DNA of 64,000 nt from Bryopsis sp. KO-2023 (Eukaryota; Chlorophyta; Ulvophyceae; Bryopsidales; Bryopsidaceae). The notes under the pieces are model-generated. The model worked only from the letters and a program-made list of their open reading frames with translations. It had not been told where the DNA came from and did no database searches. Below, in pieces: positions 17,256-27,036 of this stretch (the stretch's first letter is position 1; the number at the start of each line of letters is the position of its first letter). Position numbers and translations under genes: made by a program. The stretch lies in the NCBI GenBank assembly GCA_030272585.1, contig BSYQ01000012.1:2356001-2420000 (forward strand). The letters are read 5' to 3'.

Positions 17256-20200
17256 GAGGGCAGTCTGGACGATCAGGAGTTAAAGGCGGCTGGCTTTCGC
17301 CTGCGCCTATATCATTGGCAGGAACGGGAACAGGTTGCAGAGGAGGTAGCATATAGACCACCCCTGACCATACACCCTGAGTTTATCGGACCCATACCTG
17401 CTATATTTGAGGACGAGTGGATAGCTGTGTGGTGCCATCGTTTCCGCGCGAAGAGCTTTTGGTGGATTTATCAGAGTGTACTCACAGGCCTGTTGACCAA
17501 GGAAGAGGGAGACTCGCAAACTCGTGAGCTGTTTAATAACGACTTAACTGGTCTTTTTAAGCTAGCCCGAGACAGAGCGCGTGATCACGAGGTCTCACAG
17601 CTGTTCTGGAGAAGGTACGAGGCAGAGCGGCTGGGTAGGGAACGAGTGGAAGAACGAGTGTCGGAGGAACTGCAGAGAGCCGAGCAGCAGTGGAAGGCGG
17701 AGTTCCTTAAGGGTCTGGAGGACGAGTTCCACCAAAGAACGGAGGGAGAAGCCGAGGGATCACGCCCAGCAGGCAGAAGTTCCCCAGATCTGAGTGGCGG
17801 CGCAGGAGAAGTGGGAGAAGTTGGAGAACCTGAAGGAAAACCGGACAGCGAGATCAGTGAAGAGAGTCTTGGCGGCGGCGGGGAGACAGTGCACGACGAG
17901 ACTGAGCAAGGCAGCGCGAGAGAGTGGCCCGGGGTAGAAGACTTTCCCCGTGATTGGGAAGCCGAGGTACTGGACGAGGTTGTTGCAGAAGAAGTCGGAG
18001 GCGAACCTGTTGAAGAAGGAGTCTCTGAAGGAGATTTTGTTGAAGCCACTGACCAAGAGGAAGCCGAGGTTGTTGTGGAAGAAGTCGGAGTCGAACCTGT
18101 AGAAGAAGGAGCCTCCGAAGGAGATCTTGTTGGAGCCACTGACCAAGAGGAAGCCGAGGTTGTTGTGGAAGAAGTCGAAGTCGAACCTGTTGACGAAGGA
18201 GCCTCCGAAGGAGATCTTGTTGGAGCCACTGACCAAGAGGAAGCCGAGGTTGTTGTGGAAGAAGTCGAAGTCGAACCTGTTGAAGAAGGAGCCTCTGAAG
18301 GAGATCTTGTTGGAGCCACTGACCAAGAGGAAGCCGAGGTTGTTGTGGAAGAAGTCGGAGTCGAACCTATTGAAGAAGGAGCCTCTGAAGGAGATCTTGT
18401 TGGAGCCACTGACCAAGAGGAAGCCGAGGTTGTTGCAGAAGAAGTCGGAGTCGAATCTGTTGACGAGGGAGCCTCCGAAGGAGATCTTGTTGGAGCCACT
18501 GACCAAGAGGAAGCCGAGGTTGTTGTGGAAGAAGTCGAAGTCGAACCTGTTGAAGAAGGAGCCTCTGAAGGAGATCTTGTTGGAGCCACTGACCAAGAGG
18601 AAGCCGAGGTTGTTGTGGAAGAAGTCGAAGTCGAACCTGTTGACGAAGGAGCCTCCGAAGGAGATCTTGTTGGAGCCACTGACCAAGAGGAAGCCGAGGT
18701 TGTTGTGGAAGAAGTCGGAGTCGAACCTATTGGAGAAGAAGCCCCTGAAGGAGATCTTGTTGGAGCCACTGACCAAGAGGAAGCCGAGGTTGTTGCAGAA
18801 GAAGTCGGAGGCGAACCTGTTGAAGAAGGAGTCTCTGAAGGAGATTTTGTTGAAGCCACTGACCAAGAGGAAGCCGAGGTTGTTGTGGAAGAAGTCGGAG
18901 TCGAACCTGTAGAAGAAGGAGCCTCCGAAGGAGATCTTGTTGGAGCCACTGACCAAGAGGAAGCCGAGGTTGTTGTGGAAGAAGTCGAAGTCGAACCTGT
19001 TGACGAAGGAGCCTCCGAAGGAGATCTTGTTGGAGCCACTGACCAAGAGGAAGCCGAGGTTGTTGTGGAAGAAGTCGAAGTCGAACCTGTCGAAGAAGGA
19101 GCCTCTGAAGGAGATCTTGTTGGAGCCACTGACCAAGAGGAAGCCGAGGTTGTTGTGGAAGAAGTCGGAGTCGAACCTGTTGAAGAAGGAGCCTCTGAAG
19201 GAGATCTTGTGGGAACCACTGACCACGAGGAAGCCGGTGTTGAACCAGTTGAGGAAGGAGGAAGTGCGGCCGTTCCAGGGAGTAGCGGAGAGACCAACGG
19301 AGTGGGATCAGGCGGAGGAACTGAGTACCACAGCGCCGCTAGTTGGGCGGAAGGAAGAGCCTATCGTATCGAGCCGGGGTTTCCAGAGGACCCTTCTGAG
19401 CCATCGAGTACCACTTCAGACGAGGAAGAGTCCCACGACGGAGAAGGAGAAAAAGAGTCGACCTCCAGTGCCGAGGAAGGATCGTTACCCCCAGATCAGC
19501 CCCTGCTGAACCCATTTTTTGCCTTTGACGAAGAAGAAGGCGAGAGTGGATCATCCTCCAGTGCTGAAGAAGAACCGTTACCGGACCAGCCCCCGCTGAA
19601 CCCATTTGCCTTTGAGGTTGGACTTCCCTATCTCCAACCACCAGTCCCACCTGTTCCTCCACCCGTTCCACCTGTACCACCTGTTCCACCACCAGCCCCT
19701 CCACCACCTCCTCCACCACCTCCTCCACCACACCGAGCAGGCGGAGTCGGTGCCATGGCCCACCCCAGAGGACCTCCAAACAGGTTGATCAACAGTCAGT
19801 TAACAGCCTTCACCGGAGCAGAGAAGGAAGATGTGGCCACCTGGATACGGTCATACGAGATTCTCGCCACAGGCTCAGGGTGGAGTGTACCACCAGCGGT
19901 GCCGGACCATGAGGATCAGAGAATCGAGAGACTCGTCCTGTATACGACGGGGAAAGCGCGATCATGGGTGGACAATTGGACGGCCAGACACCCTACACAT
20001 GTGGGAGGGCTGCCGAACCCAGAAAGGACATGGCAGGAGTTGCAAATGGGCATGTTGGCAAGGTTTGGAGTGGCGCCAGCGACGTTGGTGGCCCGTATCT
20101 TGGAACGGAAACAAAAGAATGACGAAACTGTGGGGGAATACGCTTCTGCACTCTCCCAGATGCAGCAACAACTCAATGCGAGTCGAGCCCCAGGCAGTCC

Positions 20201-21080
20201 AGCCGTGGCTGACGAGCTTCTACTGCAATTGTTTAAGAATGGAGTGCGGGAGGATCTTGCCCCCATCCTGCTGGGTTTTACAGGAGATACCCTGGATGAA
20301 GCAGTGGCAAGAGCCAGACAGATCGAAGAGAGACAAGTGCGGCCGGGGCCAAAGCGAAAGACAACGATCAACACACTGGAGGAACTGCAGGACCAAGCAG
20401 TGATGGAGCCAGTCCTGGCGGAAGTAAATATTATGGATCAGCGGGTGAACGAACAAATCGAGAACTTGAGGAAGGAGGTGCGCGAACACCAAACCACTAC
20501 GGACTCGCGACTCAGAGGGGTGGAGCAGCATGTGAGAACCTCCGGGCAGCAGTTTGGCGAACTCAAAAGTATGATCTCCACTCTATCCGGAATGGTGGCG
20601 GATGTGAGACAGCCTAATGTACCAGAGCCAGGAAGAGGGAACTATGGAAATACTGGGGGCACTGGAGCAAATCGGATACCTGTCAATGGAGGAAGAGGGC
20701 AAGGGGCCTACGGAGGCAATGGCTGGGGAAATGGAGGAGGCAGAGGACGGGGAACTCGGAACAATGGCAATGGAGGAAGAGGCTGGGGAGGAGGGCGTTA
20801 TGATGTGAACAAAGTCAGATGCTGGCACTGCTCGCGCTTTGGCCATTACGCCAGCCAGTGTCCTGAACACATAAACTTCTTCCAGGCGGAAATGGGGGAC
20901 CACCTGGTGATGGACTTTGAGCAAACGGACCCTGGGGCAACCACCACAGAGGGACCCGAGGAGGTTCTGGCACCAATCTGGTACTCTGAAATGGATATTG
21001 ACCATGGAGGCTTGGACGGGAACCAGGGAGGCAGTGGAGGAACCCCCATGGACACGAGCCCAATACCTTCAGAACCCTGA
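17256..21080 (+). CDS. gag: C1 Gag with long acidic ATG-less N-terminal region
   Basis: The frame is open from 17256, but the first in-frame ATG is at 19755 (good context, GCCATGG), a position conserved in C2 (48796). From 19755: a capsid domain (about residues 10-200), an Arg-rich coiled-coil part, a glycine-rich stretch and a CCHC knuckle (CWHCSRFGHYASQC, about 20820-20861). Before 19755 there are about 830 codons: a Trp/Arg/Glu-rich start that reads as real protein, a Glu/Val 30-residue repeat, and a proline-rich tract. How that part would be translated is unclear (non-AUG start, splicing from an upstream exon, or not at all). An in-frame TGA at 21078 separates it from the protease; C2 has no stop there. 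Confidence 0.75.
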   Translation, partial: EGSLDDQELKAAGFRLRLYHWQEREQVAEEVAYRPPLTIHPEFIGPIPAIFEDEWIAVWCHRFRAKSFWWIYQSVLTGLLTKEEGDSQTRELFNNDLTGLFKLARDRARDHEVSQLFWRRYEAERLGRERVEERVSEELQRAEQQWKAEFLKGLEDEFHQRTEGEAEGSRPAGRSSPDLSGGAGEVGEVGEPEGKPDSEISEESLGGGGETVHDETEQGSAREWPGVEDFPRDWEAEVLDEVVAEEVGGEPVEEGVSEGDFVEATDQEEAEVVVEEVGVEPVEEGASEGDLVGATDQEEAEVVVEEVEVEPVDEGASEGDLVGATDQEEAEVVVEEVEVEPVEEGASEGDLVGATDQEEAEVVVEEVGVEPIEEGASEGDLVGATDQEEAEVVAEEVGVESVDEGASEGDLVGATDQEEAEVVVEEVEVEPVEEGASEGDLVGATDQEEAEVVVEEVEVEPVDEGASEGDLVGATDQEEAEVVVEEVGVEPIGEEAPEGDLVGATDQEEAEVVAEEVGGEPVEEGVSEGDFVEATDQEEAEVVVEEVGVEPVEEGASEGDLVGATDQEEAEVVVEEVEVEPVDEGASEGDLVGATDQEEAEVVVEEVEVEPVEEGASEGDLVGATDQEEAEVVVEEVGVEPVEEGASEGDLVGTTDHEEAGVEPVEEGGSAAVPGSSGETNGVGSGGGTEYHSAASWAEGRAYRIEPGFPEDPSEPSSTTSDEEESHDGEGEKESTSSAEEGSLPPDQPLLNPFFAFDEEEGESGSSSSAEEEPLPDQPPLNPFAFEVGLPYLQPPVPPVPPPVPPVPPVPPPAPPPPPPPPPPPHRAGGVGAMAHPRGPPNRLINSQLTAFTGAEKEDVATWIRSYEILATGSGWSVPPAVPDHEDQRIERLVLYTTGKARSWVDNWTARHPTHVGGLPNPERTWQELQMGMLARFGVAPATLVARILERKQKNDETVGEYASALSQMQQQLNASRAPGSPAVADELLLQLFKNGVREDLAPILLGFTGDTLDEAVARARQIEERQVRPGPKRKTTINTLEELQDQAVMEPVLAEVNIMDQRVNEQIENLRKEVREHQTTTDSRLRGVEQHVRTSGQQFGELKSMISTLSGMVADVRQPNVPEPGRGNYGNTGGTGANRIPVNGGRGQGAYGGNGWGNGGGRGRGTRNNGNGGRGWGGGRYDVNKVRCWHCSRFGHYASQCPEHINFFQAEMGDHLVMDFEQTDPGATTTEGPEEVLAPIWYSEMDIDHGGLDGNQGGSGGTPMDTSPIPSEP
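17959..19263 (+). repeat. 90-bp minisatellite with a 9-unit higher-order duplication
   Basis: About 14 units start GAGAT[C/T]TTGTTG at 18031 and every 90 bp to 19201, each encoding a 30-residue acidic repeat (GDLVGATDQEEAEVV...). The variants at 18031 and 18841 (GAGATTTTGTTGAAGCC) and their neighbours match in order, showing an 810-bp block duplication. The period is a multiple of three, so both strands stay open. Confidence 0.95.
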
Positions 21081-22535
21081 GCAGATGCTGGGGAGGAAGT
21101 TGTGATGGAGGAGCCAAAGGAGGAACCAGAACCCCCACGAGAGCCAGAGGAGAAGACAAAGTCTGTGCCTGAACCAGAAGATGTGCCGAAGCCACAAGAT
21201 GAGCCACAAGGATCGAGACCAGTTGTGTTACCACCGATGTTCCCACCACCCATGCGGCCACCGTCCCCACGGAATACCATGACCAAGAAAAAGAAAATGG
21301 GGAAAAAGACGGCGGGAGAGCCAAAAGAGAAGAGAATGTTTACAGCGACAGAGGCCAAAAAGTTTGTGGAGGGTCTGATGACGGAGGTTCCAGTGGCGAG
21401 CCTGTGCCAGCACCACCCAGAGTTGATCGATGCATGGTTAAAGGCACTGAGGGTGCCCATGGCTAAAGTACCTGCAATCACTACTGTGGAGGGAGTGGGC
21501 AAGCCAAGCCCATATGCAGTCACTACCGCCACAGCCAAGATCATGGAGACCAAAGTGCCAGGGGCTATCATTGATACGGGGGCGAGTGCTTGTGTGATAT
21601 CGGCTCAACTCCTAGCACGGACGGGGTTGACCCACCTGATGGAGGCACCGAAGGGGAGGTACAGGGATTGCAATGGCGAGACTAGGCAAGCTCTGGGGTA
21701 CATCCCTGCCCTGCCCATCGCCCTTGGGCAATGCAAACAGATTGTACCATGCCACGTGGTGGAGAACGAACATCTATCCCTGATCATTGGGACCCCGTGG
21801 TTGGTGGATACCGGTACAGAGATCCACTTCGGTTTCAAGCGGCTCACTCCGTGTGTGGCAGGACGGCGAGTAGGTCACGTACCCATCGAGTTCCTTCACA
21901 CAACGACGCCTGAGAGTGCTGCAGTCGTCGCAGTTTACCAAACCCTCCGATCGATCGAAGAAACGAGCGCCGCCCCAGAACAGCCAGCAGCCCCCACTGG
22001 GAAGCAGCCACAGCAGGATTCAATGACGAGCCAAACGCCACCGGGGGAACGCCGACCAGATGGGTTTATCCAACCCTACCTCTACGTTCCTCAACCCCCT
22101 CCTCTGTGGGTCACCAAGCGTCAGAAGGCGGTGCTGCAGGAGTGCCGCACCATTCGGCGGGAAAAGGGGATGAGTGAGGCGGCGGCCACACATCTGTATC
22201 TCCAGGAGGCGGAAATACTGGACACCAGGGGGAGGCACCACGGAGGGACAAAGAGGGAGTTCAAAAAGATCCACGACGAAAGGTTGAGATGCGAGGGAGA
22301 ACCGAGAAAAAGGGATGCTATCACAAGGGAGTATTTCCGAAGGTGCGACGCTGTGACGAGCGCACAGAGGGAGGAGTCGGAGGAGATGTTGGGGCACTTC
22401 CGCAGGGAGGCCCACAAGTGGAGGCCAGTGGAGGGTGGCGAGACTGGAGGGGAGACCTCCACAGCAGCCGCAGCTGGCGGGGAGGGGAGGAGTGAGCCAC
22501 CAAGGGTGGTGAGCTACGACTCCTCGGATTTTTAA
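21081..22535 (+). CDS. C1 protease region (same frame as gag, after an in-frame TGA)
   Basis: This continues the gag frame. A Pro/Glu linker and a basic stretch lead to the retropepsin D-T-G in AIIDTGASACVIS (about 21566-21604) and LIIGTPWL (about 21781-21804). A charged, helical C-terminal region of about 200 residues follows. The ATG at 21105 could start it separately, but in C2 gag and protease are one ORF, so the TGA at 21078 is most simply a mutation or a readthrough stop. The ORF ends TAA at 22533-22535 within a frameshift cassette. Confidence 0.8.
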   Translation, partial: ADAGEEVVMEEPKEEPEPPREPEEKTKSVPEPEDVPKPQDEPQGSRPVVLPPMFPPPMRPPSPRNTMTKKKKMGKKTAGEPKEKRMFTATEAKKFVEGLMTEVPVASLCQHHPELIDAWLKALRVPMAKVPAITTVEGVGKPSPYAVTTATAKIMETKVPGAIIDTGASACVISAQLLARTGLTHLMEAPKGRYRDCNGETRQALGYIPALPIALGQCKQIVPCHVVENEHLSLIIGTPWLVDTGTEIHFGFKRLTPCVAGRRVGHVPIEFLHTTTPESAAVVAVYQTLRSIEETSAAPEQPAAPTGKQPQQDSMTSQTPPGERRPDGFIQPYLYVPQPPPLWVTKRQKAVLQECRTIRREKGMSEAAATHLYLQEAEILDTRGRHHGGTKREFKKIHDERLRCEGEPRKRDAITREYFRRCDAVTSAQREESEEMLGHFRREAHKWRPVEGGETGGETSTAAAAGGEGRSEPPRVVSYDSSDF

Positions 22536-22583
22536 GTGGGCCGGCCACCGACGTCCTTCTTCGGCGACACCTGAAGGGGTGGC
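22526..22583 (+). promoter_or_regulatory. Probable -1 frameshift site, C1 gag-protease to RT
   Basis: G GAU UUU (22526-22532) touches the TAA stop. It resembles the G GAU UUA type known from betaretroviral pro-pol. Downstream GCCACC (22544-22549) pairs with GGTGGC (22578-22583), with an inner CCTTC/GAAGG stem; both pairings are kept in C2. The RT frame is -1 and open from at least 22502. Confidence 0.7.
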
Positions 22584-24547
22584 GGAGGTGGTTCGGTCCC
22601 ACAAAGGGGAATAAAGGGAAAAGGGGAAGAGGGCGGCGTGGCAAGCGTGCGGGTAAACGAGAACAATGGCGTCGAGCAGGCAGGAGGATCAAGGAGCAGG
22701 AAGCGAGAATGCAACGCCAAACGGAAGAAGTAGAAAGGGCCAGGAGTCTGTGGCCGGACTCATGGGCCATGCAATGCTTAAACCATAGCAGAACAGTGGA
22801 GGCAGAAATCCTTATGAGGGAGGGAATGGGAGAAGAAAAAGAAAAAAAGGGAAAAGAAAATTCAAGGGAAAGGAAAGCCAAAGAAACAGAAAAAGAAGAG
22901 GAAAGAAAAGAGAAAGGAGAAAGAAAAGAAAGGTTTGGGTTGAGGGAAATGGGACAGGCAGCAGTTCAGCTGCAGGAAAATCAGATTTGGGCAGGGGTGG
23001 TTCCCCTTGGGACTTCTGATGTAGAAAATAAAACGTTTGCCACAGAAAGGGAAAAAGAAGAAAGAAAGGTGTCACTTAGAGAAAAACTGGAAGAACTGAA
23101 AATTAGTCCCCATCTTACCCCCCACCAAAGAAAAGAGCTGCTGGAGCTTCTGCAGCAGTACCCCGATGCCTGTGCTTGGTCCTCGGATCAAGTCGGGCAA
23201 ACCAACATACTATACCACGAGATCCCCACCGGAGATCATCCCCCCATCAGGCAGAATCCCTACCGGTTCAGTTTTGCGGAGAACCAGGTAGTCAAATCGG
23301 AGGTGGCGAGGATGCTCCTGGATGGAGTGGTGCGGAAGTCGAAGTCCCCGTGGGCCTCACCGATCGTCTTGGTCCCAAAGCCAGATGGGTCGGTGCGGTT
23401 CTGTGTTGATTACCGCAAGCTCAACAAAGTGACCACCCGAGATAGCTTTCCCCTCCCGAGGATTGAGGACGCGATCAACCAGTTCTCGGAGGCCAAGCTC
23501 TTCACCGCTCTGGATTTGAGGTCAGGGTATTGGCAGGTCAGGATGAGCACTGCCTCCGCGGAGAAAACGGCCTTCATCACACAGGAGGGGCTTTATGAGT
23601 TCGTGGTGATGCCCTTCGGGCTCAGTAACGCCCCAGCGACTTTCCAAAGGATGATGAACGAGGTACTGGGACCTATGCTGTGGAAGGGGGTGATCGTGTA
23701 TCTGGATGATATTATCATCTATGCGGAGACTTGGGAAAAGCATCAGGAGATCTTGGCAGAGGTGCTGCAGCGGTTGAAGGAGGCCAACCTGAGGATCAGC
23801 CCGAGGAAATCAGACTTTGGGTTCGAGGAGCTACTCTATTTGGGCCACATCGTGGGGAAAGGGGAAATAAAGATGAATCCGAAGAAGGTAGCCACAGTGG
23901 AGATGCAGGAGCCACCGGTGGATGTGTCTACTCTGCGGTCCTTCCTTGGCCTTACTTCTTACTACAGGAGATTTGTGCGCGACTATGCAAGGATCGCTGC
24001 ACCTCTAACGGAGTTGTTGAAGAAGGATGTGCCATTTGAATGGGGGGAACGCCAACAACAAGCATTTGAGAGGCTGAAGAAAAGCATAACCGATCAACCA
24101 GTCCTGGCTCCACCACAGCCACACCTACCATACACTCTGCAGACAGACTGGAGCAGCCAGGCTGTGGGGGCAGTACTCTGTCAGAAGGATGAGCAAGGGA
24201 GAGAGCATGTGGTAGCTTATGCCAGCAAAAGACTCAACCCAGCTGAGAAAAACTATTCGGTAGTGGAGGGGGAGTGCCTGGCAGTGGTCTGGGCTTGCAC
24301 CCTATTCAGGCCATACATCTATGGCACAGAATTTGTGCTGCAGACAGACCAGCGGGCGTTACAGTGGTTGATGACAGGTACTAAACTGACGGGAAAACTG
24401 ATGAGGTGGGCACTCCGCCTACAGGAGTTTGATTTCAGGATAGAGTTCCGCGCTGGAAAGAGCAATGCGAATGCGGATGCACTGACCAGGCTTCCAGTTC
24501 CACTGGATCATCCGATAGTCAGTGGATCCACAGCACTTCGTCCATAA
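22532..24547 (+). CDS. pol: C1 reverse transcriptase-RNase H
   Basis: This 671-aa product follows the frameshift. The first ~190 residues are very basic and Lys/Glu-rich. The RT has the usual Ty3/gypsy motifs: FCVDYRKLN, ALDLRSGYWQV, MPFGLSNAPATFQ and YLDD at about residue 389. RNase H follows with LQTDWS, EGECLAVVWA and the GKSNANADALTRL end. It stops at TAA (24545), at the same codon position as C2 (TGA), so the end is a family feature and integrase is not in this ORF. The ATG at 22709 is a possible independent start. Confidence 0.9.
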   Translation, partial: LSGPATDVLLRRHLKGWRRWFGPTKGNKGKRGRGRRGKRAGKREQWRRAGRRIKEQEARMQRQTEEVERARSLWPDSWAMQCLNHSRTVEAEILMREGMGEEKEKKGKENSRERKAKETEKEEERKEKGERKERFGLREMGQAAVQLQENQIWAGVVPLGTSDVENKTFATEREKEERKVSLREKLEELKISPHLTPHQRKELLELLQQYPDACAWSSDQVGQTNILYHEIPTGDHPPIRQNPYRFSFAENQVVKSEVARMLLDGVVRKSKSPWASPIVLVPKPDGSVRFCVDYRKLNKVTTRDSFPLPRIEDAINQFSEAKLFTALDLRSGYWQVRMSTASAEKTAFITQEGLYEFVVMPFGLSNAPATFQRMMNEVLGPMLWKGVIVYLDDIIIYAETWEKHQEILAEVLQRLKEANLRISPRKSDFGFEELLYLGHIVGKGEIKMNPKKVATVEMQEPPVDVSTLRSFLGLTSYYRRFVRDYARIAAPLTELLKKDVPFEWGERQQQAFERLKKSITDQPVLAPPQPHLPYTLQTDWSSQAVGAVLCQKDEQGREHVVAYASKRLNPAEKNYSVVEGECLAVVWACTLFRPYIYGTEFVLQTDQRALQWLMTGTKLTGKLMRWALRLQEFDFRIEFRAGKSNANADALTRLPVPLDHPIVSGSTALRP

Positions 24548-24733
24548 GGATCTTCCGGGGATCTCAAGATCATGGCTGAAAAAGAGGAACCATTGTTGGT
24601 CCAATGGGGGTACTTTTAGACTGAAGGCAAGGACCACACGAACTCCGAAAAAGTGGCGAGGAACACCGTTACCGTTCGGACTTCGTGATTTGCCACAGTT
24701 GCTGCCGTGATCAAAGGAGGAGGTCAAAGGAGA
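24548..24733 (+). other. C1 spacer between RT-RNase H and integrase ORFs
   Basis: The pol frame has stops at 24545, 24617 and 24686. A short +1 frame ORF (24522-24710) happens to bridge the gap, overlapping both neighbours. The corresponding C2 sequence is not similar, so the spacer is not under protein constraint. Reinitiation, a subgenomic mRNA or splicing could supply integrase. Confidence 0.5.
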
Positions 24734-27036
24734 ATGGATCCATGGGCGGATGCGGAACTGATGGAATTCTTGAAAACAACGGCATTACCCGCTGAGAAAA
24801 AAACAAAAGCGAGGGTGCGAAAAAGGGGTCAGAGATATCGATGGGTGGAAGGAGATCTACACCCACTCAAGTGCTTGAGTAAACAAGGAGAATGGCTGCA
24901 GGTGCCAAAAGAGGAGCAAAGGCCAACTGTGGTCCGAAAAGTCCACAGAGAAAATGCGCACATCGGCGGCAGAGGATTGTGCCAGAAAGTGCAGCAGAGA
25001 TATTGGTGGCCATATATAAGGAAAGAGGTAGAACAAGTGTGGCAGACGTGCCACAGCTGCAGAAGAAGTCAGAAAGCGCCTAAGGAACGACATCCATTAA
25101 GGCAGCATATACCGTTAAGAGCCTGGGAGAGACTGGGTATGGACTTGATCACCCTGCCCACCACGGAATCGGGAGAAAAATATGTGATAGTCATGGTAGA
25201 CTACTTCACCAAGTGGACGATCGCCGGGGCATTAACGAGTAAGAGGAGTTCTGCGGTGGCGGCGTGGCTGAAGGCCTCGGTGTTCCATCCATATGGACCG
25301 CCCGCCTCCATCATCACAGACAACGGGAGTGAATTCGAAGGAGAGGTGGCAGAACTTCTACAGCAGTGGGGAGTCCAGCTGAGGAAAGGACGCCCATACC
25401 ACCCGGAGACCAATGGGCTGGTCGAAAGAATGAACCGGGAGATACAACAACTATTGCGGAGGGAGTGTGGCGGCGGGATCACGCCCCAATGGCCGGAGAA
25501 ACTGCAGGAGGTGATTTATGCTATCAACACCAGGGAACACACCTCCACCGGACTCAGCCCCGCCAAGGCATTGTTTTTCCGGGAGTTTTCCACCAAAACC
25601 AAACGAAATGAACGCTTAGCAGAATTGCGAGGGGAGTTACGCCGGGCAGATGCAGTGGAGCTGCAGCGCCAGGTCACCCTGAGGTTTATGAATGAGGAGA
25701 GGAAAGCTCAGGAGGGGAGTCTTGCCAGAGCCTTGCAGAAAGCAAGGGTCAAACAGCAGCTGGGGCACCTCTGGGAGACGATCAGGCGGGGTAAAGCTCC
25801 AGCAGAACTGCAAGTAGGGGACATGGTGATGTTGTGCTCAACTCGGTTCCCCTACCACCCCAAGGAGATGGAATTTAATCAGGGGCCATGGATGGTCCAG
25901 GAATTACGTGGGGATTTGGTAAAGGTGGGTCAGACCCCAAGGGATGCATGGACTGTGGACAGGGTACAGTGTCGCCTCATTGAGAGGACGGACGTGGAGG
26001 AGTCTCGTGGCGGAAGTGCAGAAAAACCCAACAGCGGCGGCGAATTGTTAGACGAATTTGCACTTTTCGAGAGCCCAGCGACCATGTTCCGAATCGTATG
26101 TTTCCTGGCCATTATATGTGGCGTGTTGAGTAGTGGCGGAGGCGGAGTAGGGCCAATCGGTGGCGCACGTGAGGGTAGCGGCGATCAGCCAGAGCGAGGG
26201 GGCAGTGGATCATCGCAAAGGGGTGGCGGAAATCAACCAGGGCAAGGAAATGACGACACACCCATGGCTGAATCCGGCAGCCTCGATACAGCAGATTTGG
26301 AGGCGGAATATGGATTGCAGGAGGAGGAGACAGTGGAGGAGTTGGTCAGCGAGCCCATGGTGGAGATCGCTTTTCCAGCAGCCGGGCCATCACAACCCCC
26401 ACCAGTAGATCTCCCGGCCACCTTCCGAAATCTGCCGGTAGAGCAGCAAATTGACGCCGTGGCGGCGTACTTTGCGGCGATCCTTGCGAGCCATATGACC
26501 CAGCCGGAAACCCAGAACGTGGCCACCCAAACCGACGAAAAAGAGCAACGGGATCAGGGGTCGCAGGTTACCTGCGACATGGTGCCGTGGAAGCAATGGG
26601 AGCAACAACGGAGGCGGATGCAGAAGATGGCGGACCTTTTGGATCGCCAGAAGAATCGGATTGCGGAACTGACGGGAAAGGAAAAAGGACCGCTACACCC
26701 CCGAAGCAGCCACCCACGAAAGAAAACGGTGCGAAGCCTCAAGATTGGGGACATTGGGGAAGGAGGAAAGCCACCTCCTCAGCTGGGTCCAGAAGACTTG
26801 GAAGAAGCTACAGCAACATTAACAGGAGAACAGCCACTTCATCAGCCTGGACAAGGGGGGCTGGAAGGATCAACAGCAGCAACAGCAGCCACAGGAGAGG
26901 GGCAGCATGAGGAAACCACAGTGGGAGAAGGCTCAGATTTGGTTGGGAGTGAACCAGGGGCTGGGGAGAGAGTGGGGGAGGAGCAGCCAGCAACACCAGA
27001 GGATGAACCCCCAGCTCCAGCTGATGTGATCCCAGG
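24734..27036 (+). CDS. int: C1 integrase with C-terminal extension, first piece
   Basis: The start is taken as ATG 24734 (the frame opens at 24689). The integrase has an H-x4-H...C-x2-C zinc domain (HRENAH...CHSC, about residues 70-105) and the core D, D, E in MDLITLP, ITDNGSEF and HPETNGLVERMN (about 135, 195, 230). After an Arg/Glu-rich part a GPW-type module appears (about 385). At about 451 (26084) comes Met followed by a hydrophobic run, FRIVCFLAIICGVLSS, which looks like a signal peptide or membrane anchor inside the ORF. A Gly-, Glu- and Gln-rich region follows. C2 is inserted at 27037; the frame resumes at 55634. Confidence 0.85.

Noticed and set aside
17585-19297. Long minus-strand ORFs (570 and 488 codons) over the C1 repeat
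   Set aside because: The 90-bp repeat period is a multiple of three, so any frame without a stop in one unit stays open through all. The translations are simple repeats (TSSTTTSASSWSV type) with no start context or counterpart in C2.
18127-19509. Plus-strand Lys/Leu repeat ORFs in the alternate frame of the minisatellite
   Set aside because: Same repeat artefact; the gag frame explains the region.
21078-21080. TGA between C1 gag and protease as a programmed readthrough stop
   Set aside because: C2 is open at this point, so the stop is more simply a C1 mutation; not excluded.
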